Shown here: piece by piece, positions 41,710 to 53,360 of the stretch
Numbering within the stretch: the stretch's first letter is position 1
Layout of the letters: every line of letters starts with the position of its first letter
Assembly (NCBI GenBank): GCA_964035575.1
Contig: OZ037842.1
Coordinates: forward strand, 868,001-932,000
Reading direction: 5' to 3'
DNA: 64,000 nucleotides
From: Rhynchopus sp. YZ270_cl-10
Lineage: Eukaryota; Euglenozoa; Diplonemea; Diplonemida; Diplonemidae
Position numbers and translations under genes: made by a program
The notes under the pieces: model-generated
Told to the model about the DNA's origin: nothing
Seen by the model: the letters and a program-made list of their open reading frames with translations, nothing else
Databases searched by the model: none

Positions 41710-42251
41710 ATAAAAAAAAATAGTAAACTTGGCAAGTCGACAGTGACAAAGGCAGAAAAAAATAAAAAAGGGGGATGGAGAAGGGTGGGGGGGGAGCGGA
41801 TATGAGAATATAAAAAAAAACCAGAACAAAAATACAACCCCACCCCTCCCCCCGAAAGGGGGAAAAAACAAAATGGTTCAAATAGATCTCTCGCCAAAAA
41901 CCTACAAAAGAGTCAGAGAGATCGTCCTCTCGCTTTTTTTTTAAAAAAGGTTTCCCCTCAGAGAGGAATACTCCTATCTGCCCCTTGAAAGAACGCCCAT
42001 TTTTCTATTTTTTTTTTTTTTCATTTTTTTCCAGGGAAATAGCTTGGTTTTCCTCCAAAATCAGGAATTATGCGAAAACGAAATTTTTTTTCGCCCGGTC
42101 GAAAGCGGTCGTTGTGCGCTTTGCGCAAGCCTCCCTGAGTGGAGAGGCGAAAGGTCAAATTGCGAGATAACAAAAAACAACGGAATGTAATCCTTTATTA
42201 CGGAGCTTGGTCTTGCACCTTACGTTCCACTAACCGTGTGGGAAAAAAATA

Positions 42252-42392
42252 AATGGCGCCGCAGGCGAAAAAAAAATAGGGTACGGTGTAAAAATGCTGG
42301 TTTACAACCACACAGCCACTCAACAAACCCTTTTTTGCGGAGCAAAAAAGGAAAATGGCGCCGCAGGCAAAAAAAAATAAGGGGTACGGTAC
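42252..42392. repeat. direct repeats of GCGCCGCAGGC followed by A-run and GGGTACGGT
   Basis: Two copies (about 42255-42285 and 42357-42392) share ATGGCGCCGCAGGC, an A8-9 run and GGGTACGGT. Between them a perfect hairpin at 42329-42351 has ten-base arms CCTTTTTTGC and GCAAAAAAGG around GGA. Confidence 0.7.
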
Positions 42393-42685
42393 CTCTGCAA
42401 ACGCAGCGAGCGAAAATTTTAAGATTCCATCATTCCAGTCATTTGGGAGATCTGGGGGTCGGGCGAGGGGCCCCCAAAAGTGCCCAAAAATCCCTCTTTT
42501 TTTTTTTTTTTTTTTCCCCCAAAAATCTAGAATTATGCGATGTCGCATAATTCGGTATATGGAGCTATTTCCCTGTTTTTTTCCCTCTTCTACTTTACTC
42601 TGGGCAAGGCGCTATAAAGTGAAGTAAATCGGCTCCCAACTCTGCATCTACTCGACCCTTATCCCCCCTACCCTCCCAGCAACAG

Positions 42686-42814
42686 CACGGCGGATTAGTC
42701 ACTAGCTGCAACAAATAATGCTAAAACTAGTAGTTGCTACTGTAACAATAGTAAAACACTGGTCATTTGGACTAGTAAAACACTACTAGTAGTCCCTTTG
42801 AATAATCCACCGTG
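42686..42814. mobile_element. ACTAGT-rich MITE, copy 1
   Basis: Imperfect terminal inverted repeats: CACGGCGGATTAGTCA on the left, the complement of CACGGTGGATTATTCA on the right. The 129-bp interior contains several ACTAGT words. It has no coding capacity and lies 228 bp from a related copy. Confidence 0.6.
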
Positions 42815-43042
42815 GGGAGGTTCAGAGGAATAGGAATGTTTGAGTTCGGAGGGGTGAGGGGTGAGGTGTGCAATGGTGGCTGTATTGTGTGTTACGATGT
42901 ATTTTAACCATAAGAACCTTGCCGTATTGGTACATCTTCCAAGAAGGAAACCTTGTGAGATGACTACTTCCTATGCATACATACGATACTCAACACAGCC
43001 ACCATCAGGTTGTGTGGGGAGAGGGGGGAGGGGACAAAGAGC

Positions 43043-43183
43043 CACCACGGTCTAGTCAGGGACGACTAGTAGCACGACTAGCCGAAATGACTAGTGTTTT
43101 ACGACTAGTGGCACTAGTAGTGGTTTACACTAGTCGTTACGACTAGTAGCGACACTAGTCGTCCCCCTGACTAGACCGTGGTG
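43043..43183. mobile_element. ACTAGT-rich MITE, copy 2
   Basis: Perfect 19-bp terminal inverted repeats CACCACGGTCTAGTCAGGG, then ACGACTAGT on both sides. The 141-bp body contains at least eight CTAGT words in both orientations, so it folds in many ways. A family C hairpin abuts its right end. Confidence 0.8.
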
Positions 43184-43373
43184 AGAAGTTGAAAGCGCAA
43201 AACGCCTCACCGAACACCCGGGGAGAACGCAGGCACTGAACAAAATATGTTTCTTCCGTTCTGAACGTTTTGGATTTAAGGCTTTTTTTGTTTGTTTGTG
43301 TTTCGTTATTTTTCGTCCTGTGAATAGTCCAACACCAAAAACCCTGAAAACAGAGAAGAAAAAAATGTGTCTT

Positions 43374-43404
43374 GAAATACAAAGCCCTGTCGTGACAGTG
43401 TATC
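43374..43404 (-). repeat. hairpin repeat, family D
   Basis: GAAATACAAAGCCCTGTCGT precedes GACAGTGTA. TACA and TGTA arms are present. Confidence 0.6.
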
Positions 43405-45705
43405 TAAAAAGGAAAAAAATGGGGGAACCGGGGGTGACCCAAGCCTTTTCGTGCTGAGTCAGGGTAAGACCTCCCGAGCACGAACACAATAAAGCAAGAA
43501 AACAAAATAGAGGTAAGTACAGATGTGTACGTAGCCAGATATTTAAAAAAAATCTACCTTCAAACGTCCCTTCAATTGAAAGGGTTGAACATATAAAAAG
43601 AAATAGAATTAGCCGAACAAACACGCACAACCGGTACCGGGATTGGGGGTGTTATTATTTTCTTTGAAAAATTGGGCTCTGCTCTGTGCTTAAGGTTGAT
43701 AAGCATTTTTGCACCCAACAAGGTAAAGTTCTCTGTGCTCCTATAGACTGAAGCCTTTGCGCGTGTTATGTGTGTATTGTTTCGATTAAATAATTTGGTT
43801 GTATTAGTCCAGATTGCCTTGGCTTTGTTGCAAGGAAATCAGTATTCTGTAGAATAAGCCAGAATACAATACACCAAAACCTCTTGGGTAACACTATGTT
43901 CACTGTTGGAAAGTGTGCAAAAATAAAAATATAAAAAAAAAAAGCAAAAAAAAATACCCAAATCAAAGAAAACCAAAGTGAAGATTATCATGTATTGAAA
44001 ACGATCTTACTCAGGTCTTACCTTTTGACTAACACTTTGTCAAACAAAAAAAAATTTTCTCCTTTGAAAATTTCGTGCGTGAAGACCAGGGTGATCTTCA
44101 CACTGTATAAGAAATATATTTTTTGGGGGGGGAAAAAGTTGTGAACTGCATCCTCCTAATGATCCTCCCTATCGGGTTAACAATGATTTATTTTTGTATT
44201 AGGATGTGAGCAGCATTTATAAAAAAAGATAAAAAATAAAAACACGAGAAAAGCGGGCCATTTGTCCTTTTTTTAATTGTGTCAAGTATCACTTTACTCC
44301 AACAGGATAAAGATCTATCTTTTATTTTTTTATGAAGAAGTCGGTAGCTGCAACAGGTACAGGTTACTCTCACTCCTCCTCACCTCCCTAGGGGGGAAAA
44401 CACAGACGGGGTCTCGCTTTCTTTGGTTCCCTTTTTTTTTCAACACGGTGGTTAAAAAAAAAAAAATATTGCAACCTGCACGCCAACTACCAGAGAGCAG
44501 TTTAGCAGCCACGCCACGGACAATTTCTTTTTATGCTTGCTTGGGTGTTTGGCGCCCAGTGCTCTCTTAACAGCGGTACACTCACAAAGGTATTGCACAG
44601 ACACAACGAAAAGAAAGTGAATTAGCATACGTGCACGCTGGATGACTGAACTACCCTTGCCTGCCTTTGGTGTTTCTTCTTCTCCCATAGCAAGAGTTCA
44701 CGCAGAGCAGTTTCAGAGTTTTTTTTTTTTTTTTTTGACAGATTTTTTTTTCTTGAAACAAACTGCACCAGGACAAAAAAAAAAGAGAAAAAAAATGGTA
44801 ACCCTTTAGACCCCAAGCCGTTTTTTGGACCCACTTTTGAGTTTTGATTTTTTGGGGCTCCGGTAAAGGAACCTAATTTCCTGTCCAAAACGAGGTAAGC
44901 AAAAAATCGGCGTTTTTGATTTTTTTCACTCGTTTTTGGGCATCTCCTGAGCATCTACAGGTCCGAAACACCCCCAGAATGGGTCAGAACCACCCTGTGA
45001 CCCGAAAATTCACGAGCATAGTCAGAAACCCCGTAAATTTGGTGGTTATTCTCACGGGCCTCTGAAGTGCACAAAAGTTTTGGATTCTTGCTTATTTTGA
45101 CTTTCCCATTGCTCGTCGGGAGGATTGGACATACATGCCCCAGCTGGGGTCTAAAGGGTTAAACATAAAATAAAATGAACAAACAAACAAATGGAAACAA
45201 ATGGAAAAAACACGCTTCTTGGACAAAGACATAACCACCTTCCCCCCCCCCCTCCCCTCCCATAAAATAAAAGGGCAAGCGATGACTGCAGATGATAAGA
45301 AATAAGGGGGAATAAAAGAGAGAGGTGAGGGAGGGGTCCCTGCTGCCTCAGCACCCCTCTCCCCCCCTCGCTCCTTTGGATGAAAGAAGAGAAAGCAGTG
45401 TCCCAAGAGGCACTGTAACTTTCTCTGTGTTTCAGTTTGCTGAATAAAATGTTTTTTTTCTGAAAAAAAAAGTGAAAGGGTTGACGCAAACATACGCACA
45501 CGTACTAGATAACGGGAAGTGTGCTTCTTTGAATACACTGCACGGATACGCACAAAAAAAAAAAAAGAAAAATATGAAATAAATAAAAAACCCCTCCTTC
45601 AGGGTTCGTCCGAACGTTTTCACATGTCTACTCGGTTCTTTTCTTTCTCTGACCACCCTTTGTCGTAACACATTTGGGTGATCTATGATCGTCTCCGTGG
45701 GACAC

Positions 45706-45965
45706 GTAACAGGCTGTGAGAGCTTGTGAGAGCCTGTGAGACCTTGTGAGAGCTTGTGAGAGTCTGTGAGAGCCTGTGAGAGCTTGTGAGACCTTGTGAG
45801 AGCTTGTGAGAGCCTGTGAGAGCTTACTGAGAGTTAGTGAGAGTTAGTGAGAGCTAGTGAGAGCTAGTGGGAGCTGTGTGAGCTTACTGAGAGCTTGTGA
45901 GAGCTTACTGGGGGTTAGTGAGAGTTAGTGGGAGCTAGTGGGTGCTGTGAGAGCTTACTGAGAGC
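45706..45965. repeat. degenerate 10-bp tandem repeat GTGAGAGCYT
   Basis: About 25 units of GTGAGAGCTT, GTGAGAGCCT and GTGAGACCTT keep a near-exact 10-bp period, close to one helical turn. A matching array in the same orientation lies on the other side of the CAGTATACA microsatellite (46495-46725). Confidence 0.85.
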
Positions 45966-45974
45966 TGATGACCT

Positions 45975-46338
45975 ACAGTATACACAGTATACACAGTATA
46001 CACAGTATACACAGTATACACAGTATACACAGTATACACAGTATACACAGTATACACAGTATACACAGTATACACAGTATACACAGTATACACAGTATAC
46101 ACAGTATACACAGTATACACAGTATACACAGTATACACAGTATACACAGTATACACAGTATACACAGTATACACAGTATACACAGTATACACAGTATACA
46201 CAGTATACACAGTATACACAGTATACACAGTATACACAGTATACACAGTATACACAGTATACACAGTATACACAGTATACACAGTATACACAGTATACAC
46301 AGTATACACAGTATACACAGTATACACAGTATACACAA
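45975..46338. repeat. 9-bp tandem repeat CAGTATACA, about 40 copies
   Basis: It is a near-perfect array. Each unit contains the palindrome GTATAC. Reading frames pass through on both strands because the period is divisible by three, but the flanks show no coding signal. Confidence 0.95.
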
Positions 46339-46494
46339 TACAAACGCCAGGGGGTCTGAAGAGTGATCTGACCACATTGTCCCAGTATAACATACACCCA
46401 ATAAATCCATTGAAGAAGGAATATTTCATGTTTGACCACCACAGAATACATGTTGCCAGCCACACCACACCACTAACAAAAAACCCCTCATAGT

Positions 46495-46725
46495 TAGTGA
46501 GAGCTAGTGAGAGCTTGTGAGAGCCTGTGAGAGCTTGTGAGAGCTTAGTGAGAGTTAGTGAGAGCTGTGAGAGCCTGTGAGACCTTGTGAGAGCCTGTGA
46601 GAGCTTGTGAGAGTCTGTGAGAGCCTGTGAGAGCTTTGTGAGAGCCTGTGAGACCTTGTGAGAGCTTGTGAGAGTCTGTGAGAGTCTGTGAGAGCCTGTG
46701 AGAGCTTACTGAGAGCTAGTGAAAA
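46495..46725. repeat. degenerate 10-bp tandem repeat GTGAGAGCYT, second array
   Basis: Same unit family and orientation as 45706-45965. Between the CAGTATACA array and this one lie about 150 bp of unique sequence. Confidence 0.85.
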
Positions 46726-47182
46726 AATCTCTCCCCGTTCATAGATCACCCAACATTGACCAAATTGACAACAAAAAATAAAATAAAAATAAAACTGACA
46801 AAAGAAGCACAGACCGATATCCTGGTAGGTTGTACACGTTTTGATCCAGGATCTATCGTGGTTCAGGCTACCCCCATATTTTTGGGGGAATAAAACTACC
46901 CCAGGCCAGCCCCCTCTCGCTTTGTCTACGTTTTCCAATAAATGCGTATATTTTCCCTCAAAAAGTACAAAAAAAAAACCAAAAATCTCTCCACAATCTT
47001 TGCGACAACGCAATACAAAACACGTAGAACTCCGGTGGAACTGAATCACACGGTGAAAGATAAAAAAAACGGGGCTGGGGACCTAGCAGAAACAGTGCAT
47101 GGGGGGTGTGGGTGATGTGGGAGTGGCCCCTCTCTTTTTTATGAGGTATTTTCTGTTTTCGAAAAATTTATCCTTCCACGCT
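46726..47182. other. 3' spacer of the transporter gene
   Basis: No gene or shared repeat is recognised. Confidence 0.4.
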
Positions 47183-48676
47183 TCAAGGCATGCTCATGCT
47201 GGAGTTGCTGCCGTCAAGCGTGTATCCAAGCTCGGCAAGCCCCAGGTCGTAGTCCTCGGTGATGGAAAGAGCCACAGACGTCCAGATAGTAAGCGAGACA
47301 ATGTTGAACAGGTACGACACCACGTAGACTGGCGCCATGCGCGTTGCAAGCTTGTGCTTTCCAACAGCAACCATCGAGACAATCAGCACCTGGGGCGATG
47401 GCAGACAGAACTGGATAATGACGCACAGCCACTGCAGACGCGACCCGGGGATACCTGCGTTGTGTCCAAAGAGAACAAGCAGAAGTCCAATGCCCGGGAC
47501 AAGCGCAAACCGCACAGAGCAAAGCGCGATCACCTCCTTCAGCACCTTCCACGTGAAGAAGGACATCACGTCGGTCCCCTTAGGGAGCAGGGCAGACGCC
47601 ATTCCCAAGGTCGCAAAGGCAACAACAGGCTCGCCAAGCAGCTCGAGGACAGAGCCGAAGATGGGGAGTGTGGGCTGTCCGTCCTTGTCGCCAAAGAGGA
47701 ATTCTTGCAGCGCGGGGATCAGACCGACAACGACACCGAAGATGGGTGCAATGATGTTCACGTCCGTCAGCAGGCCCTTGAAGATCTTCAGCCAGTCGAT
47801 GGGGTCCTGTTCAATCGCCTCCTTCTTCTTTGGCGGTGTGCTGGGCTCCTGTGCGAGAGGTGTGGTGGGCTCCTCGTCGCCAAGCACGAGCACCTCGTCA
47901 TCGGCAACGTTCTGGATCTGTGTGGGGTCGTACTCGTTGGCTCCTCCGAGCAGGTTCTCTCTTTCGATGGAGCCTCCGGCCACGGGGCTGACAAGGTTCT
48001 TTGTGAGACTGGGGTTCTGGATGTCGTTCTTGAAGCTTGCGGTGAGGCCGTGCCCGGAGTCCCTCACCTTGTGCATCTCATCCGCGTTGGGGCTGGTGAT
48101 TGTCTTCTGCACCTCCTCCTTCTTCTCCTCCTCCTCTTCGTCGTCGTCGCCATCGTTGCAGGCAGCAATGAGCGGGACTGCAATACCAAACATTGCCACA
48201 CGCCACGGGATCCCGTAGAACATGATCATCCCGTAGGACACCTCCCGGCACGTCTCGTAGGGTCCGTAATCCTCGAGGACTGTTTGCTTGCAGAGGGAGG
48301 CGAGGATGATGAGAGGGAGTCCGACGTTGTTTCCGAACGTTCCTGCGGCGATGAAGCCTCTTTTGTATGCGCCTGTTAGGCCTAAGAAGCTCGCCATCAC
48401 GAATGAAAACGAGCATCCCATCACTAAGGATATAAAACACCACCCCCACATGGGATACATGTTTGCAAATCCGTCTGGGGTGACGGTCATCGACAGACTC
48501 GATGCTGCGAGGCACGGAACCATGATCAGAAGCAAGATGCGCCCGACACCCTTACGCGTGGCGGTGTCCATCAGAGGCTTGTCAGCAGGGTAGCGCGACA
48601 TGAAGAACCCCACTGCACATACTGCAATGGTTTTGCCGACCGCGATGGTCGCTGCCTTGAGGATTTCGCCGTTCAT
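47183..48676 (-). CDS. PIN-like / auxin-efflux-carrier-family membrane transporter
   Basis: Single exon of 497 residues. It has the two-bundle plan of the auxin efflux carrier (membrane transport protein) family: an N-terminal hydrophobic half (about 1-170), a long hydrophilic loop (about 175-300) and a C-terminal hydrophobic half. The first half includes a GTFGNNVGLPLIILASLC segment resembling the family's conserved FGNxxxLPL motif, and the second half has NIVSLTIWTSVALS. The loop is highly charged (DDDEEEEEKKEE) and Pro/Thr-rich, and may be regulatory. The family exports organic acids such as auxin; in protists the substrate is unknown. No partner gene is adjacent. Confidence 0.88.
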   Translation of the reverse strand: MNGEILKAATIAVGKTIAVCAVGFFMSRYPADKPLMDTATRKGVGRILLLIMVPCLAASSLSMTVTPDGFANMYPMWGWCFISLVMGCSFSFVMASFLGLTGAYKRGFIAAGTFGNNVGLPLIILASLCKQTVLEDYGPYETCREVSYGMIMFYGIPWRVAMFGIAVPLIAACNDGDDDEEEEEKKEEVQKTITSPNADEMHKVRDSGHGLTASFKNDIQNPSLTKNLVSPVAGGSIERENLLGGANEYDPTQIQNVADDEVLVLGDEEPTTPLAQEPSTPPKKKEAIEQDPIDWLKIFKGLLTDVNIIAPIFGVVVGLIPALQEFLFGDKDGQPTLPIFGSVLELLGEPVVAFATLGMASALLPKGTDVMSFFTWKVLKEVIALCSVRFALVPGIGLLLVLFGHNAGIPGSRLQWLCVIIQFCLPSPQVLIVSMVAVGKHKLATRMAPVYVVSYLFNIVSLTIWTSVALSITEDYDLGLAELGYTLDGSNSSMSMP

Positions 48677-49765
48677 TGTGAGTAATAAAAAAAGAGGTGT
48701 TCTGTGGGTGTGTAAATGTACAAAGGGCTAGGGAGAGGCAAGATAGCGAGATCAAAAACTCTGCTCCGGAATACACTATCGGACCTATGCAGAGTGAATA
48801 GGGTGGACGCGCTTTTCCTCACTGCATTCAACATTATATTGTAGAGGTTAACGTAATAACCGAAGCATACACGGTGACATCAAAACTGTTGATGCAGGCA
48901 CCTCCCACTGACCCACAATGCCAGCCATCCGGATGAAAGCACAAATACCCTGCAGCCAAACAACAGTAGATGTGAAAAGAAACCCTAATGACTTATCATA
49001 AGAGACCGACGGTAAGTACACAACCGCTCGTCAGCCGGCGGCTCATCTGCCGCTGTAGAGTGAGGGGAATCAAAATACTGAATGGGCCAGGGGTACTGGG
49101 GTAATGGGGGCACATCGTTGATGAAACGCCTTCGAGAGACGCACACTGAAAAGAAGGGATGGCACATTGTTCTCTTATATTCGTAATACTAACATATCCA
49201 GTTATAATCACACAAAGAGGAAGGGGGGGAAAATGCCCCCTACAGAGCATCTAGACTCTAAGCAGAGAGAAAGGGGGAAGAGGCAGACGTGCAACTAGAA
49301 CCCCGCAGTACAGGTTGTCTTGGGTTAAAAGGTTTGATACAAAAGGTACAGAAGGGGGAGGGCGGCGACAAAACAACAACAACAAAAAAAAGCTAGTTCC
49401 CGGAGAGAAGAGGCTAGGTCTTGGCTCGCTGTGGGGGGGGCGAGATTGGGCAGTGAGCACAGAAAAGATGGCAGCATGCTTCCTGGCACAGATACATGGC
49501 TGCAACACGAATACAATTTCACATAAAGAGTAGGAGGACTTTCACAACAGGGTGCGCTTCAGCGACTTCCCAAACGCTACCATCCATTCCTGTATGATGT
49601 GGTGAATGGGTACGCATATACTTGTGTTTTGCTTCTGTATAAAAGGAGGGTAGACCTATTATACACCCTTAAAACTCTTAAAATTCTCGAAAAAAAATAA
49701 TTTTTTGGATATTTTATGGACTCAAAAACACCTATTATCCTAGCATTATCCTACCACTATCCAGG
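48677..49765. other. spacer, no gene seen
   Basis: A degraded family C word (ACTGTTGATGCAGGCACC) lies near 48885. Nothing else is recognised. Confidence 0.4.
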
Positions 49766-52050
49766 TCAGCTGTACAGCCTTTTCGGAGGGAAAAACACTT
49801 GGTTGAAGTGCTAAAGATTAAAGATAGAAAGTAGTTGACCGAAGCGTTGTTCGGAAGTTGTTTTAAAAGCAACATATCCCAGACATACCCCTTTTGTCGG
49901 CTCAGTCACTTCTGCATTGTATCCTCTAGGTCCTTCCCAGTTCACGCTTTTCTGTGGCATTGTTGGTGATTTTTCTGTGAACCGTATTGGGACGATATTT
50001 TGCATTGTCTGAGAAAAGCATCTCTCGTCGGATGAATACAATGCATTGAATATACTTCAGGACAACTGGCGCAACAAAGGAGGATCAAAAATAATAACAA
50101 ACATACCATTTCGGACTCCACTGAAAGGCATTCGTCGGCATCCATGAAATCGTGCAGGTCACATCCCGACTCGTCTGGGATAAACGCAAGCGGTATCGAG
50201 TGGGATGGGGAGTCCCTGCACACCAGGCACAGTATTATTCCTACGGCTACAACACACACTCCACCTCCTGCAATCAAGACAATCCACAGAAGAGACCCAC
50301 TGTCATCATCGTTGCTTGCGTCTTTTGCCAACGGTGTTCCTGTCCCAGGCGTGGGGGCATCGGAGGATGCAGGGAGGTTGTTCACATTAGTGATAGTGAT
50401 ACTACCACATATCTTGATCGAGGAATCTGACTCTTGGCAGAGCTCTGGGCTCTCCACCTGGCAAACAGCCAACACAATGAATCTGCCTTGCGCCTGGGTC
50501 GGGAGGGGCATGAGGTGTTCGAAGGGAACTGCACACCCGGTGAAGCTGGTGACGCCGTCTGCGCTCCATTCAGATTTGCATGCGCAGTCAGCATTGCTGG
50601 CCCTGCACGAAGTGGGTGTGCCATCTATAACACACTGCTGTTGTGAGTCTATCTTTTCAAATGCGCTGTCAAGTCGCTGGCAGCCAAAAATGGTTGCATT
50701 CCCTTCAACAGTGATATTATTATCAGGAATCCTTGCAGTATACGTCGTGCTCCATTGTTCATCACAAACAGGAACGGCAGCCGGGACAGATGTGTTTGGT
50801 GCAGAGGTTGGGACCTCTGTGTCAGGAATGGTGGTGTCAAAGTATCCCCCCCCACACCCACAGCACGCGTCAGCAGCGGCGTAGCGGCTGTCGGTATCGT
50901 TTGTTGGGTCGGAACACAGCTGGTCATTGAATTCAGGTGTGCACACTGCCCCCTCCGACGTCGTCCACTCCGTCCCATCCAGCAGCACGTGGTCATTACA
51001 GACAGCACCAGGTATGAGTGTCACAGGAACGTCGGTGGTCACAGTAGGCAGGGGTGTAAAAGGTGAAGCTGTAAGAGGTGCTACTATTGGCGGCGACTCA
51101 GTCGGGGCAACAGTGGGTGGTGAAGGACTCGGTGGTGCAACGGTCGGTGGTGAAAGCGTCGGTGGCGAAGGGGTTGGTGGCGAAGCAGTCAGCGGCGGTA
51201 AGGTCGGTGGCAATGGAGTCGCAGGTGCGCGTGACGAAAAAGCACCACCGCCACAGGTGCAGCACGCCTCCGCAGCTGCGAAACGGTTGTCGGTGTCGTT
51301 CTTGGAAGAAATGCATGCACGGATGTTCACATCAGCCACTTCACATGTGGTACCGTCGTCCAGTGCCCATTTCGACCCATCCAACAAGGTATGATCTCTA
51401 CAGATCTCAGGTGTTAGTGTTGCAGGTGCAGGTGTAGGCGGTATGGGCACAGAGGTCAAAGGAGCATCTGTGCTTGGTGCTGCCGTGGGTGGCGCCGGTG
51501 TGAGCGGCGCAAGCGTCAACGGAGCGCGAGTGTCCGGAGCAACTGTTGGCGGTGAAGGTGTTGGTGGGGCACTTGTCTCTGGCGCCGGCGTCGGAGGCGA
51601 CAGCGTCTCTGGTGGACGTGTTGAGAAACCACCCCCACAGAAGCAGCAAGCCTCCTTCACCGTGAGTGTGCTGTCCACACCTGTGGCTGCTGTACTGCAA
51701 AATACGATGTCTGAGGACAGCCGGCTGCATGTGTCAGCTCCTATCATCCAAATACCGCCCGAGTCATTGGGCAGATCCACGCAAATCTCTGGAGACAGCG
51801 TAGCTGGTGCCATCGTCGGTGCACCAGTAGTTGGTTCAGGAGTGCCTGTCAAGGGGAGCTCTGTCGGAGGGAGCTGTGTTAAAGGGAACTCTGTATCTGG
51901 TGCGTCCGTCAGGGGGGAGTCAGTGTCCGTTGAATTCGTTGAGTTGCCCAACAGGTCGTCGTCAAACCCTACTAAATCATCATCGGGGTCGGCGTGCGAC
52001 ACAGCCAGCACAGTCAGAAGCACGAACAACACCCACACGCAGACATGCAT
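49766..52050 (-). CDS. mucin-like type I membrane protein with three Cys repeats
   Basis: Three exons, 52050-50107, 50008-49889 and 49810-49766, join in phase zero to give about 702 residues. MHVCVWVLFVLLTVLAVSHA is a signal peptide. Three repeats of about 50 residues follow, each starting EIC/AVC..D and ending EACCFCGGGF, EACCTCGGGAF or DACCGCGGGYF, with a conserved central Trp and spaced cysteines. They are joined by Pro/Thr/Ser/Ala-rich linkers (many PPTPAP and PPTVAP units) likely to be O-glycosylated. A Cys-containing membrane-proximal region and one span (LLWIVLIAGGGVCVVAVGII) follow, then a cytosolic tail ending KRLYS. Similar Cys-repeat proteins occur in several protist groups; the ligand is unknown. 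It is probably a surface receptor or coat protein. Confidence 0.82.
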
Positions 52051-53360
52051 GTTCTCCTCCCCTGCCTAGTGTGCGCACATTATGTCACTCTCGGTGGTCC
52101 CTCTGAGTGATGTGTGGAATCAGGAACATGTTTAAACAAACAAGTTGAAGGAAACAATTTAAAAAAAGCTGTTTTTTTTCTCTGTTATAACTCTTGTTAA
52201 CTTATTTTGAGTCGTTGCACGCGAGAGTGCTTCTTGGGTTAAGGAGGGACAGAACGAACAAGGAAACATAGATGAACCGAACATATCAATAATAAGCAAT
52301 AAGAAACTCCCCACCCCCTTCCCACTCAATAATGCATTCTGCAGTTCTTGGCAGTATTCAACACCATACAAACTTGATGACATACACATCAAACGCCATT
52401 ACAGAGACTACCACACAATGCGAAGCGCATTGCAGATATCTGCCACAAGTAAATATGCGCATCATTTTCCCTCCCGACGATTAGCAACGACTTGAGGTCA
52501 AATGAGGAAAACGTGATTTTTCTTTCTTTCTTTGAGACAGGCCCCATCGTCACAGGGGGGAGAAAAGGGGATGAAATGGGGGGGTGGCGATGGAGTGGCA
52601 ATAGTTCCTTTTCTTCCGTTCTGTGCGCATTCTGAGACAACGCTGTTCCCTTTCAAAATGCTTTCACAAAATAAATGACAAAGCCGTACTATAGACTACT
52701 GGGGCAACTACGAAAAAGGAGCAAAGTTAATAACGTGCAGACATCTCTACAGACGTAGATACCAAAGACAATGGCTGACTGCGTGCTTTGCGTGGGATCA
52801 ACCCTTTGACCTGATTATGAGGTGATTTGGAGTCTTTTTTTCAGGAAAATTCACTAGGGATTCACAAAAAATACACAAAAATACAAATACCCGGTGTGTC
52901 ACATGTGTTCGTTCCTCCCCGCCTCGTTGGGACAATTTATGTGAATTTATGTGAATCGGTAGTGAATGTTTTGTGAATTTATGTACCTAGTAAATTTTTC
53001 TGGGGAGGAAAAAGACCCCAAACCACCCCAGATTAGTCCGAGCAAAAAAATCTCAGACAATATCTTTTTCAAAAAACTAAACGCCTCTGGACGTAGGCAC
53101 CGCATCTCCGCGGGTTATCAGGTCAGTGGAAATAAATAAAAGCTGTGTTCACTCTTCGAGACTGCTTCAGAACAGGGCAATTACACCCTAATTTTTTTTT
53201 TTTTGTTTTATCCCTTGCATTTTGAAGTGAGACTTGATTACTCTCCTTGCTCTCAGCAGCAGTCATTGCTATTGATAAGAGAAGGAAACATTTGAGAGCT
53301 GTGTAATTTCTGACACATTTCCGCACTACAGAACGGAGGGCCTCACATACACAGCCAGGC
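52051..53360. other. spacer, no gene seen
   Basis: Positions 52925-52985 show a GTGAATTTATGTGAAT-type near-repeat. Positions about 53080-53105 carry a partial family C word (ACGCCTCTGGACGTAGGCACC). No frame is supportable. Confidence 0.4.

Larger units (their letters stand above)
41315..45700. other. 4.4-kb repeat-rich spacer, no gene supported
   Basis: Includes family B and C hairpins (41359-41406, 41671-41709, 43188-43239), family D (43374-43404), two ACTAGT-rich MITEs (42686-42814 and 43043-43183) and a block of GNA-loop hairpins (42110-42355). It also includes a 24-bp palindrome at 42530-42553. Positions 43640-45700 are homopolymer-rich with no repeat shared with other parts and no convincing frame. 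Confidence 0.45.

Noticed and set aside
45928-46463. Frames encoding QYT, SIH, VYC or CIL repeats
   Set aside because: They are products of the 9-bp CAGTATACA microsatellite, open in every frame, with no flanking coding sequence.
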